From an uncultured Ruminococcus sp. (GTDB lineage Bacteria; Bacillota; Clostridia; Oscillospirales; Acutalibacteraceae), in assembly GCA_902773265.1 (NCBI GenBank), contig CACYDZ010000351.1, positions 1-5,122 on the forward strand: a stretch of DNA of 5,122 bases. The letters run 5' to 3'. This document shows, one piece after another, positions 1-4,890 of this stretch. The position numbers and the translations under genes were made by a program. The notes under the pieces are model-generated. The model saw only the letters and a program-made list of their open reading frames with translations, was not told where the DNA came from and ran no database searches. Position 1 is the first letter of the stretch. Each line of letters starts with the position of its first letter.

Positions 1-84
1 GCCCTTTAAAATCCCACAAGGGGCTGCCGCCCCTTGACCCTGCCAACTTTTTGAAAAAAGTTGACAAAAACTTTTCATTGTCAC
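1..84 (-). repeat. Structured intergenic repeat, copy 1 (reads on minus strand)
   Basis: Read on the minus strand, this stretch matches the repeat at 2897-2992. The match begins at a shared GTGA (81-84), runs through AATGAAAAGTTTTTG, and continues into a T-rich/A-rich hairpin and then a GC-rich hairpin. Hairpin A has perfect 9-bp arms at 44-52 and 55-63 with a 2-nt centre. Hairpin B has perfect 8-bp arms at 17-24 and 29-36 with a 4-nt loop. It lies just past the ZIP transporter stop codon and in the same sense, so it would form the 3' end of that mRNA. No better terminator is visible there, so hairpin B followed by a short T run may serve, which is inference. The outer end may lie beyond the window. 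The two copies are homologous by eye over about 40 bases; the GC-rich parts differ more. Confidence 0.75.
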
Positions 85-96
85 CGCCAAAAAAGG

Positions 97-879
97 CTAA
101 CTGAAAATAACATCTAAAATCATCATCACAGAAAATCCCAAGCCAAAAGAGAGTGTTCCTATATTAGAATGTTTTCCCTGCGACATTTCGGGGATAAGTT
201 CTTCCACTACCACATAAATCATGGCACCCGCCGCAAAACTCAGCATATACGGCATAATACTCAAAAAGATATCCGAAGCAAATATAGTCAGTAATGCTCC
301 TATAGGTTCCACAATCGCTGAGAGAATACCCAACAGAAAAGCTTTTTTCTTACTCATACCTTCTGTTCTCAATGGCATAGAGATGATTGCTCCTTCGGGA
401 AAATTCTGTACAGCAATACCTAATGCTAAAGCGAAAGCTCCTGTGGCGGTTATTCCTGTATTGCCTGCCATCAGTCCCGCATATACCACGCCGACTGCCA
501 TACCTTCAGGAATGTTATGCAAGGTGACAGCCAGCATGAGCATGGTTGTTTTTTTGAGATGATGAGATATTCCCTCTTCGGCATTGCTGTTACGGTGAAG
601 ATGAGGGATAAGGATATCCAGAAGCAACAGAAAGAGTATGCCAATCCAGAACCCGACAACGACAGGAATAACCGAAAACCAACCGTTACTTTCACCCATT
701 GCCAACGCAGGCAAAAGCAAACTCCATACAGACGCAGCTATCATTACACCGCCTGCAAATCCCGTAAAAGCCTTATTGATTATCACAGGAAGGTCTTTTT
801 TCAGAAAAAACACGCAACCAGCCCCTAACACAGTTCCCAGAAACGGGACACTTAATCCGTTTAACACATCATAGAGCAT
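97..879 (-). CDS. ZIP-family divalent metal transporter, GufA-like
   Basis: A complete 260-residue integral membrane protein of the ZIP (ZRT/IRT-like) family, which moves Zn2+, Fe2+, Mn2+ or similar ions into the cytoplasm. About eight membrane segments are visible. The diagnostic metal-site motifs are HNIPEG at 121-126 (TM4) and QNFPEG at 158-163 (TM5), followed by a VEP at 190-192 (TM6) and VEELIPE in TM7. By comparison with the Bordetella ZIP structure, H121, E125, Q158 and E162 would form one metal site, and N122, N159, E162 and E191 the second. The QN form of TM5 points to the GufA branch rather than ZupT. The TM3-TM4 loop has scattered histidines (H93, H95, H106, H107), typical of the family's cytosolic metal-binding loop. 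Length is normal. The ATG at 877-879 is supported by AGAGGTG (888-894 on the plus strand), 8 nt upstream. Substrate cannot be read from sequence. It is transcribed alone and divergently from the SseB-like gene. Confidence 0.93.
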   Translation of the reverse strand: MLYDVLNGLSVPFLGTVLGAGCVFFLKKDLPVIINKAFTGFAGGVMIAASVWSLLLPALAMGESNGWFSVIPVVVGFWIGILFLLLLDILIPHLHRNSNAEEGISHHLKKTTMLMLAVTLHNIPEGMAVGVVYAGLMAGNTGITATGAFALALGIAVQNFPEGAIISMPLRTEGMSKKKAFLLGILSAIVEPIGALLTIFASDIFLSIMPYMLSFAAGAMIYVVVEELIPEMSQGKHSNIGTLSFGLGFSVMMILDVIFS

Positions 880-944
880 TTTTATAACACCTCTGATTTC
901 AGAATATGCACAAAACAGAAATCTGACAAAAGCAGTTTCAGGTC

Positions 945-974
945 TCTGTAAGTTAGTTTGAACTAACTTACAGA
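945..974. promoter_or_regulatory. 30-bp inverted repeat at the ZIP transcription start, probable repressor operator
   Basis: Perfect 14-base arms (945-958 and 961-974) surround a 2-base TG centre. The core reads TTAGTTTGAACTAA, with TTAG and CTAA half-site ends. It begins 3 bp downstream of the ZIP gene's -10 box and so covers the expected start point near 971, the classic place for a repressor to block RNA polymerase. The TTAG...CTAA layout resembles operators of DtxR/MntR/SirR-type metal-dependent repressors, which would suit a metal importer. That regulator assignment is inference. A hairpin at the 5' end of the mRNA is an alternative reading, but no T tract follows on the minus strand, so a terminator is unlikely. 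Confidence 0.7.
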
Positions 975-977
975 TTG

Positions 978-1005
978 ATTATACCATTTACTGTAAATTT
1001 GTCAA
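978..1005 (-). promoter_or_regulatory. Consensus sigma-A promoter for the ZIP transporter gene
   Basis: On the minus strand a perfect -35 TTGACA (1000-1005) and a perfect -10 TATAAT (978-983) are separated by 16 bp. Transcription should start near 971, giving a leader of about 90 nt before the ATG. A 12/12 consensus match is unusual for a chromosomal gene. It makes sense for a promoter normally held off by a repressor, consistent with the adjoining inverted repeat at 945-974. Confidence 0.85.
986..998. promoter_or_regulatory. 13-bp palindrome within the ZIP promoter spacer
   Basis: ATTTAC-T-GTAAAT is a perfect inverted repeat with 6-base arms. It fills most of the 16-bp spacer between the -35 and -10 boxes. 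Its centre (992) is about 32 bp from the centre of the larger operator, close to three helical turns. It may be a second regulator site, but AT-rich palindromes of this length also arise by chance. Confidence 0.3.
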
Positions 1006-1064
1006 GAAAAACAGCAAAATCCAGTTATAGGAAAAAATAATTACAGAAATGATAAAAAATATAT

Positions 1065-1093
1065 TTGCTATTTGATAGGATAGCTGATATAAT
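1065..1093 (+). promoter_or_regulatory. Promoter for the SseB-like gene
   Basis: A -35-like TTGCTA (1065-1070, 4 of 6 matches) is followed after exactly 17 bp by a perfect TATAAT (1088-1093). A TG one base upstream (1085-1086) makes an extended -10. Transcription should begin near 1100, leaving a leader of about 33 nt before the ATG at 1133. It faces away from the ZIP promoter, and the two -35 boxes are about 60 bp apart. Confidence 0.7.
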
Positions 1094-1117
1094 ATGATGT
1101 AAGAGGTTATGCAAAAA

Positions 1118-1127
1118 AGGAGAGAGG
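1118..1127 (+). promoter_or_regulatory. Ribosome binding site that decides the SseB-like start
   Basis: AGGAGAGAGG lies 5 to 10 nt before the ATG at 1133. An in-frame ATG at 1109 sits just before this purine run, so using it would bury the site inside the coding region. The only purine stretch ahead of it, AAGAGG at 1101-1106, ends 2 nt from it, too close. The 1133 start is therefore preferred. Confidence 0.8.
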
Positions 1128-1132
1128 AAAAC

Positions 1133-2764
1133 ATGAAGATAGATTTTGAAAAGGTATATTACGATGAGGGCGGAAATTATCTGATATTCCGTTCCAATCC
1201 CGAAAGATTTTATCTTTTGCGGGTCATGGACTTTGCAGGAGGGTTGCGTTTTGCAGGAACGATAGCCGACACGGAGAAGATAGAAAACGGGAGCGGAGTA
1301 ATTGCAGAGTATCTGATAACGAAAGAAGAATTTGACTTATGGGACACAGATGAACAGGCTTTTCGGGCAATAGTAGAAAATCTCTGTAAAACAGCTCCGT
1401 CAGACAGATTTTTAAAAGTCTATTACCAGCGTTCTCCACAGTCACCGCCAATTCCGCTTCAGCCGATAGTAGGAGAATCTCTGGGAACAGAACCCAATCT
1501 TGTCGAAGAAATGAAAGGAATATTCAGACTGGAAAGAAATACAGATATCGCCAAATTCAGAGAATATCTCAACGGAAAAAATGAGGAAGAAATATACTTT
1601 GTTTACAGCGACCGTTTAAGAAATATTTTTCCGGCGATAGATTTCGATGGGAAAATGTTTTTCACCGAAGGGGAAAGACAAGCCAAAGCACTCACCGAAG
1701 CCACTAAGACATTCGGAAATCAGTACTACAAAGTCAGCGGTGAACAGGCGAAAGAGATTATTGAGAACTGTAAGCGATACGGTGTGTATAAAATACTATA
1801 CATCAAAGCGGACGGCGAAGCCTTTATAATGGACAGAGATGAATTACTGGAAACACCTACCGATAATAAATGGGAAACCTATAATTCTGATATCTATAAC
1901 CTGCTGATACGCTGTATAGAGTGTTCCAATGTGGCAAACCCTCAGGTAAGAGCCAATCAGATGACCCTTACCAGTCAGTTAAGTCAACGGATTTTTAAGA
2001 CAACATTTTTAGTCGGGGTATCGCAGGCAAGCGTGAAACCTGAAGATACTGTGTGGCTTTCCAGCGGTGCAGAAGCATTGTACAAAGAAAACTCATTTGT
2101 ATTCAGCGGTGCAGAAAATTTTAGTTATGCCAACGCACCTGAGGAAAAATTTATTATCAGAATGCTTATCAATACAAAAGACAATTCCTATGCTATTCCT
2201 GTTTTTACGGATATGAAAGAGTTCAATGCCATGCTGGGTGAAAACGGAGATATTCCGCTGGCGGTTACACTGGAAGAAATCTGTACGATGAAGAACAGCG
2301 AGGTCAATACTATTTTATTAAACCCCGCAACACTGGGATTTATCTTCAGTGATGAGGCAATAGACCAACTTACCGAGATGAGTAAAAAGCCTCCTATGGT
2401 ATTTGAACCGCAAAGACCTGAAAATCAGGAAATTATGATAGGCGATGATGATAGTGAAAAAGAAACTACTATCAATATACCTGTTGTACCACAAGCGTCC
2501 TCCACAGAATCTATTCTGAACATGGTAGCCAATCAGATTACCCGAGAAGACTCTGTACGGAAAGAACATAATGTCACATCAGATAAAGTTGTTTCCCAGG
2601 AACCGTCTACGCCTTTCACTTTACACGAACAAACAGAAGAAAAAAGTGAAAACATCCCCCAGAAAACTCCCTCTGTTGCAGAACAAACCGACACAGATAA
2701 AATAAATTCACCAAAAAATAAGAAAAAAGGTGGTTTGTTTGGTCTGTTCGGCAAGAAAAAATAA
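1133..2764 (+). CDS. SseB-like protein with a disordered linker and basic GLFG C-terminal tail
   Basis: A cytoplasmic protein of 543 residues (551 if the upstream ATG at 1109 is used), with no signal peptide or membrane span. Residues about 335-413 match the SseB N-terminal family pattern: AIPVFTD near 354-360, a TLEEI helix, then ILLNPATLGFIF and an acidic helix ending at L413. Residues about 170-238 look like a degenerate second copy: FFTE near 176-179, VSGEQAKEI, then ILYIKADGEAFI and DRDEL. The N-terminal 110 residues form a separate alpha/beta-looking region I do not recognise. Residues about 419-529 are rich in S, T, E, P, Q, N and K and are probably disordered. The protein ends KKKGGLFGLFGKKK (530-543), an amphipathic basic tail that could bind membrane or a partner. 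SseB (enhanced serine sensitivity) proteins have no settled biochemical role. It is monocistronic, with its own promoter and terminator. Confidence 0.8.
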   Translation: MKIDFEKVYYDEGGNYLIFRSNPERFYLLRVMDFAGGLRFAGTIADTEKIENGSGVIAEYLITKEEFDLWDTDEQAFRAIVENLCKTAPSDRFLKVYYQRSPQSPPIPLQPIVGESLGTEPNLVEEMKGIFRLERNTDIAKFREYLNGKNEEEIYFVYSDRLRNIFPAIDFDGKMFFTEGERQAKALTEATKTFGNQYYKVSGEQAKEIIENCKRYGVYKILYIKADGEAFIMDRDELLETPTDNKWETYNSDIYNLLIRCIECSNVANPQVRANQMTLTSQLSQRIFKTTFLVGVSQASVKPEDTVWLSSGAEALYKENSFVFSGAENFSYANAPEEKFIIRMLINTKDNSYAIPVFTDMKEFNAMLGENGDIPLAVTLEEICTMKNSEVNTILLNPATLGFIFSDEAIDQLTEMSKKPPMVFEPQRPENQEIMIGDDDSEKETTINIPVVPQASSTESILNMVANQITREDSVRKEHNVTSDKVVSQEPSTPFTLHEQTEEKSENIPQKTPSVAEQTDTDKINSPKNKKKGGLFGLFGKKK

Positions 2765-2803
2765 TAACCAGAAATATTCCCAGATAAAAATATAAAATTA
2801 CAC

Positions 2804-2833
2804 TTGATTATTTCCACTCATTACTGTTATAAT
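2804..2833 (+). promoter_or_regulatory. Promoter for the Na+/phosphate cotransporter gene
   Basis: TTGATT (2804-2809, 4 of 6) is followed after 18 bp by a perfect TATAAT (2828-2833). A TG one base upstream (2825-2826) gives an extended -10. Transcription should begin near 2840, giving a leader of about 185 nt that contains the hairpin repeat. The -10 sits exactly in the loop of the terminator hairpin at 2813-2845. This is the best promoter-like sequence before the transporter gene. Confidence 0.55.
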
Positions 2834-2850
2834 GTGATGAGTGGATTTTT
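2813..2850 (+). terminator. Intrinsic terminator of the SseB-like gene
   Basis: Arms at 2813-2824 and 2834-2845 pair over 12 bp (TCCACTCATTAC with GTGATGAGTGGA, one G-U pair). They close a 9-nt loop and are followed at once by five Ts (2846-2850). The stem starts 49 nt after the stop codon. There is no T tract on the other strand, so it is one-directional. The stem is only moderately GC-rich and the T tract is short, so termination may be incomplete and some readthrough into the downstream gene is possible. Confidence 0.7.
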
Positions 2851-2940
2851 GGAGTAGATGGGTACAAAATTATTTTTAAAGAAATCCATTAACAATGTGA
2901 AATGAAAAGTTTTTGGTCAACCTTTTTTCAAAAAGGTTGT

Positions 2941-2966
2941 GGGGTTCAGGGGCAACGCCCCTGACA
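2941..2966 (+). repeat. Hairpin module 1 of the tandem pair
   Basis: A 26-base unit beginning GGGGTTC and ending GACA. It contains an 8-bp stem (2946-2953 with 2957-2964) closed by an AAC loop. It is identical to the next module at 20 of 26 positions. Confidence 0.8.
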
Positions 2967-2992
2967 GGGGTTCGGGGACAGTGTCCCCGACA
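2967..2992 (+). repeat. Hairpin module 2 of the tandem pair
   Basis: A 26-base unit directly abutting module 1. Its 8-bp stem (2972-2979 with 2983-2990) has an AGT loop. Of the six differences from module 1, four form two compensatory base-pair swaps (A-T to G-C and G-C to A-T). The other two lie in the loop, so pairing is fully kept. Confidence 0.8.
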
Positions 2993-3010
2993 ACAAGGCA
3001 GAAAAAATTG

Positions 3011-3016
3011 TGAGGT
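3011..3016 (+). promoter_or_regulatory. Ribosome binding site of the cotransporter gene
   Basis: TGAGGT lies 10 nt before the ATG at 3027, slightly long but usable. An in-frame TTG at 3021 would be only 4 nt away, and a second ATG at 3033 would be 16 nt away. The ATG at 3027 is therefore the best start, and it opens the protein directly at the first membrane segment. Confidence 0.65.
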
Positions 3017-3026
3017 AAGATTGATT

Positions 3027-4766
3027 ATGGAGATGGTTCTCAACCTTGTGGCAGGACTGGCACTGTTTCTGTTCGGTATGAACACGATGGGTGACGGTCT
3101 GGAGAAACTTTCAGGCGGGAAACTGGAAAAATTGTTGGAAAAAATCACGAGCAGTACATTCAAAGGCTTTCTTGTCGGTACATTGGTCACAGCTTTAATC
3201 CAGTCATCATCGGCAACAACGGTTATGGTGGTAGGATTTGTCAACTCCGGCATTATGAAATTATCCAGAGCTGTCGGTGTTATCATGGGGGCAAACTTAG
3301 GTACGACTGTAACAGCATGGCTGTTGAGTTTGTCAGGACTGAAAGGTGACAGTATACTTGTCAGTTTGTTGAAGCCGAGTACTTTTTCGCCTGTGCTGGC
3401 AATATTGGGTATAGGTCTGGTGATGTTCTGTAAAAATCAGAAGAAAAAAGATGCAGGGTCTATACTTATCGGATTTGCCGTACTGATGATAGGTATGAGT
3501 ATGATGAGTGAAGCGGTTGAACCATTGGCGGACAATCCTGATTTTAAAAAAGTTCTGCTGATGTTTTCCAATCCGTTTCTGGGAGTACTTGTGGGTATTG
3601 CTTTTACCGCTATTATTCAAAGTTCATCGGCATCTATCGGTATTTTACAGGCATTTTCCGCAACAGGAAGTGTTACCTATGCGATTGCCGTTCCGATTAT
3701 TCTCGGACAAAATATAGGGGCTTGTGTACCGACATTGATTTCCTGTATCGGAGCGAAAAAAAGTGCTAAGCGTGCAGCATTAGTGCATTTATATTTCAAT
3801 GTGATTGGTAAGACCTCTATTCTGATTATTTTCTATATATTGAATGCCGTTCTTGATTTTCAGTTTATGAATGATGCCGTAAATCCTGTTGTTATTGCAA
3901 TTATCCATACGGTGTTCAGTGTAGCAGCAACCGCAATATTCTTACCATTGAGCAAGTGGTTGGAAAAACTGACCTATCTCACCATTCCTGATAAAGACCA
4001 TGAGGACGATACACCGTTCCTTGATGAAAGATTTCTGAATACACCTGCTGTTGCTACATCACAATGTAATAATATGTGCAACAGAATGGCATTGCTTTCA
4101 GAAGATACGATTAATGACGCATTTGCGGTACTTGCCGGTTATTCTGAGGAAGCCGCTGACAAGATAAGAGAAACCGAAAAGAAAATTGATGTTTATGAAG
4201 ATGTACTGGGTACATATCTTGTCAAACTGTGCAGTAAGAATTTAAGTCCAAAAGACAGTGCATTAGCGTCTAAAATGTTACATTCTATCGGTGATTTTGA
4301 AAGAATCAGTGACCATGCCGTAAATATTGTCTTTGTGGCAAAGGAAATGTACGAAAAGGAAATCTATTTTTCCGAAAAAGCCGTTCGTGAACTTGATGTT
4401 GTCATATGTGCCTTGATTGAAATTCTTGACAATACCACAAGAGCCTATATCAATAATGATATAGAACTGGCAAAGAAAATAGAACCGCTTGAACAGGTTA
4501 TTGACAAAATTGCCAATGAACTTAAATTAAGACATATCAAGCGTCTGCGTGAGGGAAGATGTACGATTGAACTTGGCTTTATTTTCTCCGATTTACTTAA
4601 TGATATCGAAAGAATTTCTGACCACTGTTCAAATATAGCCGTATGTATGATAGAACTCAAGGAAGAAAGTTTCGGTACTCACGAATATCTATACGAATAC
4701 AAGCATAATGATGAGGCATTCAAGAATGACTACAAACAGTATAAAGTGAAGTATGCTTTGCCGTGA
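3027..4766 (+). CDS. Na+/phosphate cotransporter (NptA/YjbB type) with C-terminal PhoU-like domain
   Basis: A complete 579-residue membrane protein of the Na/Pi-cotransporter II-related family, coupling phosphate movement to sodium across the cytoplasmic membrane. The transport domain (about 1-310) carries the family's inverted duplication: QSSSATT (59-65) with GANLGTT (88-94), then QSSSAS (198-203) with GQNIGAC (227-233), amid about nine hydrophobic segments. After a charged linker (about 315-345), residues about 350-545 form a two-repeat helical PhoU-like domain. It has paired ERISDH motifs at 425-430 and 528-533, whose E and D residues match PhoU metal-binding positions (E425/D429/N433 and E528/D532/N536). 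PhoU-like domains usually tie transport to phosphate status. Length and domain order are normal for Firmicutes. Direction (import, or export as reported for E. coli YjbB) cannot be told. An open frame extends upstream to a TTG at 2913, but it runs through the hairpin repeat and is not believed to be coding. The gene is flanked by its own promoter and terminator. Confidence 0.93.
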   Translation: MEMVLNLVAGLALFLFGMNTMGDGLEKLSGGKLEKLLEKITSSTFKGFLVGTLVTALIQSSSATTVMVVGFVNSGIMKLSRAVGVIMGANLGTTVTAWLLSLSGLKGDSILVSLLKPSTFSPVLAILGIGLVMFCKNQKKKDAGSILIGFAVLMIGMSMMSEAVEPLADNPDFKKVLLMFSNPFLGVLVGIAFTAIIQSSSASIGILQAFSATGSVTYAIAVPIILGQNIGACVPTLISCIGAKKSAKRAALVHLYFNVIGKTSILIIFYILNAVLDFQFMNDAVNPVVIAIIHTVFSVAATAIFLPLSKWLEKLTYLTIPDKDHEDDTPFLDERFLNTPAVATSQCNNMCNRMALLSEDTINDAFAVLAGYSEEAADKIRETEKKIDVYEDVLGTYLVKLCSKNLSPKDSALASKMLHSIGDFERISDHAVNIVFVAKEMYEKEIYFSEKAVRELDVVICALIEILDNTTRAYINNDIELAKKIEPLEQVIDKIANELKLRHIKRLREGRCTIELGFIFSDLLNDIERISDHCSNIAVCMIELKEESFGTHEYLYEYKHNDEAFKNDYKQYKVKYALP

Positions 4767-4807
4767 TATGTGATATATCTTAAATGCTGTTTTGCTTGCT
4801 ATTAACA

Positions 4808-4858
4808 AAAATACATGGAAAAAGCAACTTGCGTATTACTGTTTTTTCCATGTATTTT
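4808..4858 (+). terminator. Long-stem hairpin, probable terminator of the cotransporter gene
   Basis: Arms 4808-4823 and 4843-4858 pair over 16 perfect base pairs around a CATGG/CCATG core. A G-U pair (4824/4842) and a C-G pair (4825/4841) extend the stem inward, leaving a 15-nt loop. It begins 42 nt after the stop codon. The stem is AT-rich and ends in TATTTT, with only a loosely T-rich run after it, so it is not a textbook terminator. A processed 3'-end stabiliser or a small palindromic element are alternatives. Confidence 0.6.
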
Positions 4859-4890
4859 GTATATTGTCGTAAAATAAGAGGTGACTTTCT

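Larger units (their letters stand above)
2897..2992 (+). repeat. Structured intergenic repeat, copy 2, in the cotransporter leader
   Basis: This is the plus-strand counterpart of 1-84, starting at the same GTGA and sharing AATGAAAAGTTTTTG and the T/A hairpin. Hairpin A has 10-bp arms at 2918-2927 and 2930-2939. The GC-rich part here consists of two tandem 26-base modules (2941-2966 and 2967-2992), each forming an 8-bp stem with a 3-nt loop, whereas copy 1 has one GC hairpin. The repeat lies wholly between the predicted transcription start near 2840 and the ribosome binding site at 3011, so it would be folded RNA in the leader. GC content is clearly higher than in the flanking sequence. I associate such repeats with Oscillospiraceae-type genomes but cannot name the family. 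Confidence 0.75.

Noticed and set aside
221..874. Plus-strand open frames across the ZIP transporter gene
   Set aside because: The minus strand encodes intact ZIP motifs with a good ribosome binding site and promoter. The plus frames overlap each other and show no family features.
2533..2817. Open frame on the minus strand, 94 codons, antisense to the end of the SseB-like gene
   Set aside because: It is rich in F, S and C from reading A-rich codons backwards, and it has no ribosome binding site or recognisable domain. The sense frame has a good promoter, ribosome binding site and terminator.
2918..2939. T/A hairpin in repeat copy 2 as a terminator for an upstream transcript
   Set aside because: The Ts lie in the 5' arm of the stem and the sequence after it is G-rich, the reverse of an intrinsic terminator.
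1..2992. Two inverted copies of the repeat flanking the ZIP and SseB-like genes, like ends of a composite transposon
   Set aside because: There is no transposase between them, no target-site duplication is visible, and the copies differ in length and in their GC-rich parts. Independent insertion of a dispersed repeat explains the layout better.
2941..2992. Tandem 26-base units as the start of a CRISPR array
   Set aside because: There are only two units, directly abutting with no spacers, and each is a self-contained hairpin.
2876..3286. Open frame on the minus strand, 136 codons
   Set aside because: It is antisense to the cotransporter start and reads back through the hairpin repeat. The plus-strand frame encodes clear Na/Pi cotransporter motifs, so this is a shadow.
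3027..4766. Phosphate-specific operon context (Pst/PhoU) for the cotransporter
   Set aside because: No pst, phoB/phoR or pho-box-like direct repeats are seen nearby. The PhoU-like part is the transporter's own C-terminal domain.
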